In this document: piece by piece, positions 36,167-44,091 of the stretch
Layout of the letters: every line of letters begins with the position of its first letter
How positions within the stretch are numbered: position 1 is the stretch's first letter
Source: Planctobacterium marinum
GTDB lineage: Bacteria; Pseudomonadota; Gammaproteobacteria; Enterobacterales; Alteromonadaceae
Length of the DNA: 64,000 nucleotides
Direction of reading: 5' to 3'
Assembly (NCBI RefSeq): GCF_036322805.1
Contig: NZ_AP027272.1
Span: 2,976,001-3,040,000, forward strand
The notes under the pieces: generated by a model
What the model saw: only the letters and a program-made list of their open reading frames with translations
The model's database searches: none
What the model was told of the DNA's origin: nothing
Position numbers and translations under genes: made by a program

Positions 36167-36463
36167 TCAGTTTGAAAAATGCATGGCGTATTTTATTTGT
36201 TGGTGGAGTACCCTGACAACCAAAATGTTGTCGTTGATTTTTTTGTAGAAGACCATGTGCTTTTGCACCGGAAACTGAAAATAATTTGCTCTGATGTCCT
36301 CTGCAGAGGTGCCCAAATTTGGCGATTCGGCTAGCATAGACAGGGCTTCGTGAAGGGCGACAAGATAAGCCTCAGCTTGGATGTCACTGTGAGTATTGGC
36401 GCTGTATTCGTAAATATCAGCGATATCTTCCTCTGCTTTGTTTGAGAGAATATAGCGATTCAT
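36167..36463 (-). CDS. parE: ParE/RelE-superfamily toxin
   Basis: 98 residues with the ParE fold pattern: YILSNKAEEDIADIYEYS at the start, ALSMLAESPNLGTSAEDIR in the middle, HMVFYKK and ILVVRVLHQ near the end. ParE toxins block DNA gyrase; a RelE-type RNase role cannot be excluded. It follows the antitoxin gene by eight bases. Confidence 0.9.
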   Translation of the reverse strand: MNRYILSNKAEEDIADIYEYSANTHSDIQAEAYLVALHEALSMLAESPNLGTSAEDIRANYFQFPVQKHMVFYKKINDNILVVRVLHQQIKYAMHFSN

Positions 36464-36471
36464 ATTGCGGC

Positions 36472-36696
36472 TTAACGCTCATTTCTTTTTTCTTTAAGAA
36501 TATCCAAAACATTCTTTGAGCTTTTACCGCTAAGCTCCCCTTCAATCAAAGCAAGATTGATGGCTTCTCGCTCACTCTGATTGCGACGAACCAGATCGCG
36601 GATATAGTCACTGGCATTGGCAAACTTTCCAGACTTAACTTGCTCATCAATCCACTTACGCATTTCCTCTGGCAGCGATACATTCAACGAGGCCAT
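36472..36696 (-). CDS. parD: ParD antitoxin
   Basis: 74 residues: MASLNVSLPEEMRKWIDEQVKSGK split by the ribbon and first helix, then NASDYIRDLVRRNQ, a typical CopG/ParD ribbon-helix-helix, with an acidic tail that binds the toxin. It is first in the pair, with a matching dyad upstream. Confidence 0.92.
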   Translation of the reverse strand: MASLNVSLPEEMRKWIDEQVKSGKFANASDYIRDLVRRNQSEREAINLALIEGELSGKSSKNVLDILKEKRNER

Positions 36697-36737
36697 TTGT
36701 AACTCCCAACAACGAGTATTTGTTAAACATGATGGCA

Positions 36738-36762
36738 GATAATGGCAAAGATTGCCATTATC
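36738..36762 (-). promoter_or_regulatory. Likely ParD operator (perfect inverted repeat)
   Basis: GATAATGGCA (36738-36747) and TGCCATTATC (36753-36762) with a 5-base spacer, 42 bases before the parD start. Ribbon-helix-helix antitoxins bind such dyads to repress their own operon. Binding is inferred. Confidence 0.65.
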
Positions 36763-36851
36763 TAGATTTAGAATTTTATTAGTTATATCCGCCTAAAATA
36801 ATCAATTCAATTAAATCCTCCCCCATCGTTAGTTCGAAGTCCCGGTATTTC

Positions 36852-37005
36852 TTGGCCCTTTCGCGAGATAAGCGGAAAGAGCAGATCAAACCTGAAGATT
36901 GGCAGCAGGGACGCTGCCCAAGTCAATGCTGGCACAGGGAAGTGCCATCATTGACGGTCTTCTGGTTCTGCGATGGACGCTTATGTTGTCTCGCGTCCGG
37001 GCCAA
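36852..37005 (+). ncRNA. Candidate structured RNA element, copy 2
   Basis: Plus-strand counterpart of 30993-31141. Stems: TTGGCCC/GGGCCAA, CGCGAGA/TCTCGCG, ATAAGC/GCTTAT, AACCTGAAGA/TCTTCTGGTT, GGCAGC-AGGGAC-GCTGCC, and GTCAATG...GGCAC-AGGGAA-GTGCC...CATTGAC. Relative to copy 1 the changed pairs are G:C for A:T and A:T for G:C in the two hairpins, and the outermost stem is different in sequence yet still paired. Both copies read outward from the segment that contains the FG-GAP-like protein and the toxin-antitoxin genes. Confidence 0.55.
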
Positions 37006-37099
37006 AAGAGGGTTGAAGGGGATCTCCCCTTCGAAGAAGTAACATCGAAGGACCAAATTTAAAGTTTCGTGTTTCGCTTCAAATCGACATCAATTGATA
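36979..37099 (+). repeat. Repeat R2a (121 bases)
   Basis: Starts at GCTTATGTTGTCTCGCG inside the structured element and ends at CAATTGATA. It holds the hairpin GAAGGGG-ATCT-CCCCTTC (37015-37032). It is homologous to R1a/R1b in inverted orientation and to R2b 170 bases later. Confidence 0.82.
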
Positions 37100-37148
37100 C
37101 ATGTGTCACCTGGTCAGTGATCAACGGCTTTCAGTTTCAGCGATTAAA

Positions 37149-37268
37149 GCCTATGTTGTCTCGCGTCCGGACCAAAAGGGGGTTGAAGGGGATTCCCCTT
37201 CGAAGAAGTCACATCGAAGAACCAAATTTAAATTGTCGTGTGCAGCTTCAAGTCAACATCAATTGATA
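37149..37268 (+). repeat. Repeat R2b (120 bases)
   Basis: Second copy of R2a, more than 80% alike, with the hairpin GAAGGGG-ATT-CCCCTTC at 37185-37201. As on the left side, this copy lacks the full multi-branched core and keeps only one flank of its outer stem. Confidence 0.82.
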
Positions 37269-37279
37269 AGTAGAAGGAC

Positions 37280-37307
37280 AATCGGGGCAAACAATGTTGC
37301 CCCGATT
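37280..37307 (-). terminator. Hairpin after the GPH transporter gene
   Basis: Arms AATCGGGGCAA (37280-37290) and TTGCCCCGATT (37297-37307), a perfect 11-base stem with a 6-base loop, lie 20 bases past the stop. The minus-strand tail GTCCTTCT is a weak T run, so termination is likely but not certain. Confidence 0.55.
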
Positions 37308-37327
37308 CAATAGATAGATATTGCGAG

Positions 37328-38761
37328 TTAAACCTTCACACCCCTGCGCGCTTCCAACTCTTCTCTGATCTGATGCGCCTTCTCTTCCGTGATGGGATAT
37401 AAATACACCATAAATATGGCGATGAGTGAAAAAATCATCGGTAAGAATGCATCAAAGAAACGCATCCAGAACAGTGCCTGTTCCGTTTGGGCACTGCCCA
37501 GTTCAACATCAAAACCACTGCCGGTAAGCAACACCCCACCCATGGCTAGAGCGGCTGCCATGCCAAGCTTGACTACCCACCAGAAAATTGAGCCAAACAT
37601 GCCTTCGCGACGCTCGCCTCTTTCCAGTTCATCCATATCGCACACATCAGCAATCATTGAACCCATTAATGCAAATAGCGGCCCCAATCCAAAGGCCAAT
37701 AGCGGCATGGGTACCAGTAACAACCATGGAATCTCGGGATTGTAACAAAACCACTTCAGTCCATAGCCTACCGCAGATACGCCGATGGCCCAGAAGAACG
37801 CTCGACGTTTACCTATTTTGGTGGCCAGCCAACTGGTAATGGCAATGGAAAAGAAGGTTGCTGCAGCCGATAATGTACCGGCGTAGCCTGTGTATTCAGA
37901 GCCTAATGCTTGATCGCCACCAAAAACGTAATAGATAATCACATAGGCCTGAAAGTTTGACACCATCATAAAGCCATTGAACACCAGAAATGTCGCAGCA
38001 CACAAACACAAGAAAGGTTTAAATTTAATGGTGGCAAGAAAGCCAGAGAAAAAGTCCTTGATGCCCATCGACTTGGACTCCTGAGGAGTTAATCCTACAG
38101 GTGCGGTAATCTTCTCCTTCAAGAATATCGCCGGTAAGATCCCCACAAAGATCGCAAATGCCCCCACGATCATGGCAAGGCTTGCGGCACCCTCCATGAT
38201 ATTGTCAAACCATGCGTCGTTTTGCATAAACCACAAAACCCAGGGGGTCACCATGTATACCGAATAGCCCATGAAGCTTTGCACCCCCATTAAACGGGTA
38301 CGTTCGTGGTAATCTGGTGTTAATTCATAGCCCAAAGCGACCCAAGGCGTAGCGAAAATAGTATAGGCAAGGTAAAAAACGATGGAGCCCGCTAGAAATA
38401 CCCAAAAATAGTAATCTTCTGATTCGCCCTCAGGCAACAACTGCCAGAGTACTGCAAACACGATCCCCACCAAGATAGCACCAATGAAAATGTAAGGCCG
38501 TCTCCTGCCCCAGCGAGACTTGGTATTGTCTGAAATGTAACCCATAAGCGGATCTGTCAAGGCATCCAATAATCTCGGCAATGCCCCCAATAACCCTGCA
38601 AGTGTTGGGCTCATTCCCAAGCCGAGGTTCAAAACGATCATCATGCGTCCCATAGCATCAGCGAGCGCGTTATTCACCAGCGCTCCAAATCCATATATTA
38701 TTTTTTTGTGTAACGGGATCTTGTCTTGTTCCGCCGTTTCATAGTGTATTTGATCTGACAT
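37328..38761 (-). CDS. GPH-family (MelB-like) sugar:cation symporter
   Basis: 477 residues with about 12 membrane helices. Family marks: IIYGFGALVNNALADAMG near the start, LLDALTDPLMGYISDNTKSRWGRRRPY split at the cytoplasmic loop, and ELTPDYHERTRLMG. GPH carriers import glycosides with Na+ or H+. It is divergent from the cytoplasmic GH3 pair, so uptake of short beta-glucosides for those enzymes is likely. Confidence 0.9.
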   Translation of the reverse strand: MSDQIHYETAEQDKIPLHKKIIYGFGALVNNALADAMGRMMIVLNLGLGMSPTLAGLLGALPRLLDALTDPLMGYISDNTKSRWGRRRPYIFIGAILVGIVFAVLWQLLPEGESEDYYFWVFLAGSIVFYLAYTIFATPWVALGYELTPDYHERTRLMGVQSFMGYSVYMVTPWVLWFMQNDAWFDNIMEGAASLAMIVGAFAIFVGILPAIFLKEKITAPVGLTPQESKSMGIKDFFSGFLATIKFKPFLCLCAATFLVFNGFMMVSNFQAYVIIYYVFGGDQALGSEYTGYAGTLSAAATFFSIAITSWLATKIGKRRAFFWAIGVSAVGYGLKWFCYNPEIPWLLLVPMPLLAFGLGPLFALMGSMIADVCDMDELERGERREGMFGSIFWWVVKLGMAAALAMGGVLLTGSGFDVELGSAQTEQALFWMRFFDAFLPMIFSLIAIFMVYLYPITEEKAHQIREELEARRGVKV

Positions 38762-39028
38762 CTATTTTCTCTTGTGTGTGCCTGTTTGCCGTAGTTAACA
38801 TTAATAGTTACAAAGGTTAAAACAATGTAAATACGATAAGACGCTCCCATTGCAGAGGTAAGATGGGCATAAGTCCCCCATCGCATGACGTATACCCTTT
38901 CTCAAATCACGCCCTGGCTGCAAATTTCCAGGTTCCCATTTCCCTACGAACTTGTGACAGGTCCATTTGGTCTTTTTTACATAGAAAGTTAGCGCTCTTT
39001 CGATAATGTAAATATTCGCACAGTGACG
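38762..39028. promoter_or_regulatory. Divergent promoter region with a motif shared with 52.9 kb
   Basis: 267 bases between the GPH transporter and the GH3 gene. AGAGGTAAGATGG (38854-38866), followed by ATAAGTCC (38869-38876), recurs in the other divergent promoter region of the locus at 52904-52936. A common activator site is inferred. Confidence 0.45.
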
Positions 39029-41287
39029 ATGTCCCTTTTACGGCGGCAACAAAAATTAAAATCATCAACAAAGATGTTCAAAAACCCAATGCAAACTAAT
39101 AGCAATACAACAGAAGATATAAAACAGCGAGTGGAGAATCTTCTCGGCCAAATGACCCTTGAGGAAAAAGTCGGTCAATTGAATCAATTATCAGGCGCTG
39201 AAGGACATATTCCCGAGCATTTAAGAGTCGCTATTCAACAAGGTAAGGCAGGCTCTGTGATTAATGAAAATCACCCGGAAACGGTGAATCAACTGCAGCA
39301 TATTGCTATCAATGAAAGTCGATTGGGTATTCCGTTATTAATTGGACGGGATGTCATTCACGGTTTTAAAACCATTTTCCCAATACCGCTAGGCCAGGCT
39401 GCAAGCTGGTCGCCTGAGGTTGTCAAAAAAGGCGCGCAAATAGCAGCAACCGAAGCTAAGGTCACCGGCATAAACTGGACCTTTGCCCCTATGATAGACA
39501 TTAGCAGAGATCCCCGCTGGGGACGCATTGCCGAGAGCCTCGGAGAAGATCCCTACTTATGCGCCGAACTGGGTAAAGCAATGGTGTCAGGATTTCAGGG
39601 CGATAACTTTAGCCAACCTTTTGCGATTGCGGCATGCGCCAAGCACTTCTGCGGTTATGGCGCAGCAGAGAGTGGACGCGATTACTGCACCACCAACATT
39701 CCAGAAAATGAATTGCGCAACGTTTACCTGGAGCCTTTTAAGGCTGCATCCGAGGCCAACGTTGCCACAATAATGACGTCTTTTAGTGACCTTGACGGCA
39801 TTCCTGCATCGGGGAATCGCTGGTTACTGGACGAAGTATTGCATCAAGAGTGGGATTTTCAGGGGTTTGTTGCCAGTGATTGGGAGTCCATCTCGCAACT
39901 CACCATACATGGTCTATGTGAGGACAGTTATGCCTGCGCGGAAACCGCATTCGACGCCGGTGTTGCAATGGAAATGGTCAGCACAACCTATCGCGACCAC
40001 CTGGCAGGCATAGTTGCTAATTCCAAAACCCACGAAGATAAACTGGATGATATGGTGCGGCGTATACTGACTTTGAAGTTTCGCCTGGGTCTGTTTGACA
40101 GCCCCCCTGTCGAGGCGCATGCCTATCTAGAGGAACTACCACAAGCGCATCTCAATACTGCCAAAGACGCCGCGATTCAGAGCTGTGTTTTGCTCAAAAA
40201 CGACAATAAAACCTTACCTCTGTGTGCAGAACAAACCAATACGTTAACCTTAATTGGCCCCCTTGCCGACGATGGATATGAGCAGTTGGGTACATGGATC
40301 TTTGATGGCGAAGAAAAACACTCCACGACGATTTTACAGGGAATTTACAGCGAATTTGATGGCACCGTACATTATCACCGTGCCATGGATACCTCCCGCA
40401 GCCACCAGATAAATGAGCTGGAAAACATTAAACGGGATATCAGCCAAAGCGATGCCGTGGTTTTAGTTTTGGGTGAAGAAGCGATTCTGTCAGGTGAGGC
40501 TCATTGCCGTGCCGAACTGAATTTACCCGGTTGCCAGGAAGAGCTTATTAAGGAACTAGTCAGTTGCGGTAAGTCATTAATTCTGGTGATTCTGGCAGGA
40601 CGCCCGCTGACGCTTGGTTCGGTTATTCCTGATGTCGACGCGCTGTTATTCTGTTGGCATCCCGGCACTATGGCAGGTCCCGCGATTGCGGATTTACTGT
40701 TCGGTAAAGCCAACCCAAGTGGCAAATTGCCAGTTAGCTTCCCCCGCAAGGTAGGTCAGATCCCTATTTATTACAGTCAAAAAACCTCCGGTAAACCAGT
40801 GACCGAAGATAATTTTGTGCACCTGGATGATATCCCGGTAAGGGCTGCACAAACCTCACTTGGTATGGCCGCATCGCACCTGGATACCCACTTTACGCCG
40901 CAATTTCCTTTCGGTTTTGGGTTGTCCTACAGTCAGTTTAATTACCACTCAATGAGTCTTTCTGATTCGGAACTTAATACCGGAAAAACACTCGAAGCTA
41001 GGGTGCAAATACACAACGACAGCGATGTTGCTGGCTTTGAAATCGTACAGCTTTATATTCAGGATTTATTTGGCAGCATTACCCGCCCACCAAAAGAATT
41101 GAAAGGTTTTCAAAAAGTGTATTTTGCGGCGGGTGAGAGTAAAACTGTCAGCTTCGTCATCCACCATGAAATGCTGGCATTTTATGGCAAAGATAAGATA
41201 AAACGCGCAGAACCCGGCGAGTTTAAAGTCTGGATTGGTGCGGATTCCACCAGTGGTAGTGGAGCCAGCTTCAGGCTGGTTTCCTGA
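39029..41287 (+). CDS. Cytoplasmic GH3 beta-glucosidase (BglX-like)
   Basis: 752 residues from ATG 39029; a GTG at 39023 and ATGs at 39074 and 39089 are other options, as no strong ribosome site is visible. No signal peptide. Full GH3 layout: TLEEKVGQLNQLSG, LLIGRDVIHGFKTIFPIPLG, FAPMIDISRDPRWGRIAES and KHFCGYGAAESGRDY. The nucleophile is D284 in GFVASDWESI. The C-terminal fibronectin-III-like domain is present (VAGFEIVQLYIQD, RPPKELKGFQKV). It likely hydrolyses beta-glucosides to glucose in the cytosol. Another GH3 gene follows after 43 bases. Confidence 0.9.
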   Translation: MSLLRRQQKLKSSTKMFKNPMQTNSNTTEDIKQRVENLLGQMTLEEKVGQLNQLSGAEGHIPEHLRVAIQQGKAGSVINENHPETVNQLQHIAINESRLGIPLLIGRDVIHGFKTIFPIPLGQAASWSPEVVKKGAQIAATEAKVTGINWTFAPMIDISRDPRWGRIAESLGEDPYLCAELGKAMVSGFQGDNFSQPFAIAACAKHFCGYGAAESGRDYCTTNIPENELRNVYLEPFKAASEANVATIMTSFSDLDGIPASGNRWLLDEVLHQEWDFQGFVASDWESISQLTIHGLCEDSYACAETAFDAGVAMEMVSTTYRDHLAGIVANSKTHEDKLDDMVRRILTLKFRLGLFDSPPVEAHAYLEELPQAHLNTAKDAAIQSCVLLKNDNKTLPLCAEQTNTLTLIGPLADDGYEQLGTWIFDGEEKHSTTILQGIYSEFDGTVHYHRAMDTSRSHQINELENIKRDISQSDAVVLVLGEEAILSGEAHCRAELNLPGCQEELIKELVSCGKSLILVILAGRPLTLGSVIPDVDALLFCWHPGTMAGPAIADLLFGKANPSGKLPVSFPRKVGQIPIYYSQKTSGKPVTEDNFVHLDDIPVRAAQTSLGMAASHLDTHFTPQFPFGFGLSYSQFNYHSMSLSDSELNTGKTLEARVQIHNDSDVAGFEIVQLYIQDLFGSITRPPKELKGFQKVYFAAGESKTVSFVIHHEMLAFYGKDKIKRAEPGEFKVWIGADSTSGSGASFRLVS

Positions 41288-41330
41288 ATATTTGAGTGGG
41301 GCTCAATTATAAAGCCATGATGAATAAACC

Positions 41331-43217
41331 ATGACGACAAAGCCAATTACTGACAGGGTGAAGAACAAAGCCGCGGAAATTCTTTCGAGAATGAGTCTCG
41401 CGCAAAAAATTGGCCAGATGACGCAAGCCGACAGAATGACCTGTACGCCAGATGACGTTTACCAGTACAGTTTAGGCTCGGTGCTCAGTAGTGCTGGTTC
41501 GTGCCCGGAAGATAACTCCCCTGCAGGTTGGCTGGCCATGTGTGACAGCTATTGGAGTGCATCAATGCAACCTCGAGGAGACTTGCCGCGGATCCCGATA
41601 ATCTATGGTGTAGATGCGATTCATGGCCATAACAACGCACTCGGCGCGACACTTTTTCCCCATAATATTGGCATGGGATGCACGCGCAATCCTGACCTCA
41701 TAAAATCTATTCATACCGTCACCCGACATGAGGTGCAGTCCTGCGGTATAGATTGGGTGTTTGGCCCAAACCTCGCGGTGGCCAGCAATCTGCATTGGGG
41801 CAGAACCTATGAAAGTTTTTCTGAGGATCATGAATTAGTCAGCTTGTTTGGCAAATATGCGACAGAAGGCTTACAGAATAGCTTTCACATGGACTCTGTT
41901 ATTGCTTGTGGAAAACATTGGCTTGGTGATGGTGGAACCGCAGGCGGTATCGACCAAGGGGATACCAGGATGTCACAGCAAGAACTGCAGCAAATCCACG
42001 CAGCACCCTACGCCGCTGCGATCGAATCAGGCCTCCTCACTATCATGGCTTCTTTCAGTAGCTGGAATGGCTTTAAGTGCCATGCCCATCAATTCCTGCT
42101 AACAGAACTACTCAAAAAACAAATGGGCTTTGATGGCTTTGTGGTATCCGACATGCAAGGCATTGAATACGTCAACGATGATTTTTACCTGGCAATTGGT
42201 GAATGTGTTAATGCCGGTATCGATATGTTTATGGTGCCTGAAAACTGGATGTTATTTCTGGAGCACTTGCGCAATCACGTGGAAATGGGCACGGTTCCAC
42301 TCAGCAGAATAAACGAAGCGGTGAAGCGCATTTTGTGTGTCAAACTTGCCGCCGGCATTTTTGACAAACCCAGTCCCAAACATCGCCTCTGGGCAGCCAA
42401 CAAACATTTTGCCGCCCAAGAGCACAAAGCACTGGCCAGACAGGCGGTACAAGAATCACTGGTTCTGCTGAAGAACGAACACAGTGCCCTGCCACTTCAC
42501 AAAGAGGCTAACATTCTGGTTTGCGGTAAAAATGCTCATAACCTGGGTCATCAATGTGGTGGTTTTACCCTGAATTGGCAGGGCGTGTCGGGCAACGATG
42601 AAATCGTCGGAGATTCAATTTGGGATGGCATAAAACACTATAGTGGCAACGCGGTATTAGATAAAGCTACGACGGGTAATATTCCTGATACTGAGGTGAG
42701 TTTAGACACAAGTGAATTCGATATCGCCGTTGTAGTTATCGGCGAAACCCCGTACGCAGAGGGTATGGGCGATATTGGTATTTCAGAGCAAGACATCACC
42801 ACCATGGGCAATCAGATAAACGGCTTTATCAATGTGCGGGAAAGTAACGGTGCAAACCTTGATATAGCCGAACTCTATCCCGATGACGTTGCTTTAGTTG
42901 ACTACCTGCACTCCCGCAATATTCCCATAGTCACTGTTTTGGTATCAGGTAGACCCATGGTAGCCCGCGAAGTAATCGCCAAATCTGATGCTTTTATCGC
43001 GGCCTGGTTACCAGGCTCTGAGGGCAAAGGTGTAGCCGACGTTTTGTTTGGCGAGTCCGATTTCACCGGCAAGTTATCATTTTCTTGGCCTGAGCTCAGA
43101 AACACCAGCAAGCCATTACAAGAAGTGGCTGCCGAGGAAGCGCTTTATAAAACGGTATTCTCGCCAGGCTACGGACTCAACTACCGGGAAACCTTACCCG
43201 GCAAAAAAGCGATTTGA
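41331..43217 (+). CDS. Cytoplasmic GH3 exo-beta-glucanase (ExoP type, no export signal)
   Basis: 628 residues without signal peptide. Same subtype as the lipoprotein at 27 kb: YGVDAIHGHNNALGATLFP, HWGRTYESFSEDHE and KHWLGDGGTAGGIDQGD. The nucleophile is D274 in GFVVSDMQGIE. It lacks the C-terminal binding domain of the lipoprotein. Probably removes glucose from beta-1,3/1,6 oligomers inside the cell. Co-transcribed with the GH3 before it. Confidence 0.9.
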   Translation: MTTKPITDRVKNKAAEILSRMSLAQKIGQMTQADRMTCTPDDVYQYSLGSVLSSAGSCPEDNSPAGWLAMCDSYWSASMQPRGDLPRIPIIYGVDAIHGHNNALGATLFPHNIGMGCTRNPDLIKSIHTVTRHEVQSCGIDWVFGPNLAVASNLHWGRTYESFSEDHELVSLFGKYATEGLQNSFHMDSVIACGKHWLGDGGTAGGIDQGDTRMSQQELQQIHAAPYAAAIESGLLTIMASFSSWNGFKCHAHQFLLTELLKKQMGFDGFVVSDMQGIEYVNDDFYLAIGECVNAGIDMFMVPENWMLFLEHLRNHVEMGTVPLSRINEAVKRILCVKLAAGIFDKPSPKHRLWAANKHFAAQEHKALARQAVQESLVLLKNEHSALPLHKEANILVCGKNAHNLGHQCGGFTLNWQGVSGNDEIVGDSIWDGIKHYSGNAVLDKATTGNIPDTEVSLDTSEFDIAVVVIGETPYAEGMGDIGISEQDITTMGNQINGFINVRESNGANLDIAELYPDDVALVDYLHSRNIPIVTVLVSGRPMVAREVIAKSDAFIAAWLPGSEGKGVADVLFGESDFTGKLSFSWPELRNTSKPLQEVAAEEALYKTVFSPGYGLNYRETLPGKKAI

Positions 43218-43235
43218 GAGACTAGCGCTTTTTGC
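43201..43235. terminator. Bidirectional hairpin spanning the GH3 stop codon
   Basis: GCAAAAAAGCG (43201-43211) pairs with CGCTTTTTGC (43226-43235) with one bulged A; the GH3 TGA (43215-43217) is in the loop. T runs on both strands suit the convergent GH3 and response-regulator genes, which have only 23 bases between stops. Confidence 0.6.
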
Positions 43236-43240
43236 TCTAA

Positions 43241-44071
43241 TTATTCAGCCAAAAAGGCTTTGATCACATCGCGATAATTACGACTCACTTTAATGCGGTC
43301 CATATCACCCAGCTCCAGAAAAAACTCCCCTTTGGTGTGCGGGATAACTTTCTCTATAAAATCCAGGTTGACGATGGTGGAGCGATGCACCCGTTTGAAA
43401 CGCATAGGATCAAGATCATCCAGTAGGTTTTTCAGTGTGGTGCGCTTGATATGCGTATCTCCCTCTGCATGTAAGCAACAATAATCACCCGCGGCGTCTA
43501 CCCAGGCAATCGTCTCTTGCTTCAATAATGTGATCTCATCTCTTTCTTTGATCACAATTTTTTTATCTTTATTGCTTACCTGAGGAGTAGCATCTGATGC
43601 GGAGTCTTCGGCCGCAGCAACACCCGATTCAAATTCTTTAATCTCATCCAGGGCACTCATGATGTTGGTTTTGATGGTGGGTCGAGGTTGCTCCTCGGTA
43701 TCACTCTTTAATCTCTTTTGTGCTCTGTTAACCGCCAACTCAATTCTTTCCTGGTCAATCGGTTTCAGCACATAATCAACCGCATGTACTTCAAATGCAT
43801 CAATCGCATACTGCTCATAAGCGGTGGTGAATATGATCAATGGAATGATATCCGACTGCAATTTTTTAATGACATCAAAGCCATTGAGTCCAGGCATCTG
43901 AATATCCATAAACACCAGATCAGGACCGAGCTCCGTTATTTTACTGACGGCTTCTCTGCCATTTTGACACTCAGCGATAATATCTACGTTGCCCAACTTC
44001 CCTAGTTTGGAGCGTAAAATACTCAACGCTAAGGGTTCGTCATCTACAATTATACTTCTTATTTTGCTCAT
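43241..44071 (-). CDS. LytTR response regulator
   Basis: 276 residues. The receiver (1-120) has D56 in LVFMDIQMPGLNG and the Lys in YVLKPI. A 60-residue low-complexity linker follows. The LytTR DNA-binding domain (about 175-276) shows EITLLKQETIAWVDAAGDYC, RFKRVHRSTIVNLDFIEKV and DRIKVSRNYRDVIKAFL. It is downstream of its kinase by 20 bases. Relatives such as BtsR and YpdB control a transporter in answer to an outside nutrient. Confidence 0.92.
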   Translation of the reverse strand: MSKIRSIIVDDEPLALSILRSKLGKLGNVDIIAECQNGREAVSKITELGPDLVFMDIQMPGLNGFDVIKKLQSDIIPLIIFTTAYEQYAIDAFEVHAVDYVLKPIDQERIELAVNRAQKRLKSDTEEQPRPTIKTNIMSALDEIKEFESGVAAAEDSASDATPQVSNKDKKIVIKERDEITLLKQETIAWVDAAGDYCCLHAEGDTHIKRTTLKNLLDDLDPMRFKRVHRSTIVNLDFIEKVIPHTKGEFFLELGDMDRIKVSRNYRDVIKAFLAE

Positions 44072-44091
44072 TCAACTTTTTAGCCTGTTCA

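Larger units (their letters stand above)
36697..37327. other. 631-base region without a gene
   Basis: It contains the ParD operator, structured copy 2, repeats R2a and R2b, and the hairpin at 37280. It is the right boundary of the inserted-looking segment. No coding sequence is supported. Confidence 0.7.

Noticed and set aside
30723-37268. Integron cassette array with attC sites
   Set aside because: No integrase and no GTTRRRY / RYYYAAC core pairs at the repeat ends; the repeats flank a multi-gene block instead of single genes.
30723-37268. Composite transposon
   Set aside because: No transposase, no short target duplications seen, and the repeat blocks are non-coding.
38941-39010. Inverted repeat GAAAG...CTTTC before the GH3 gene as an operator
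   Set aside because: Only five bases per arm and the centre is not symmetrical.
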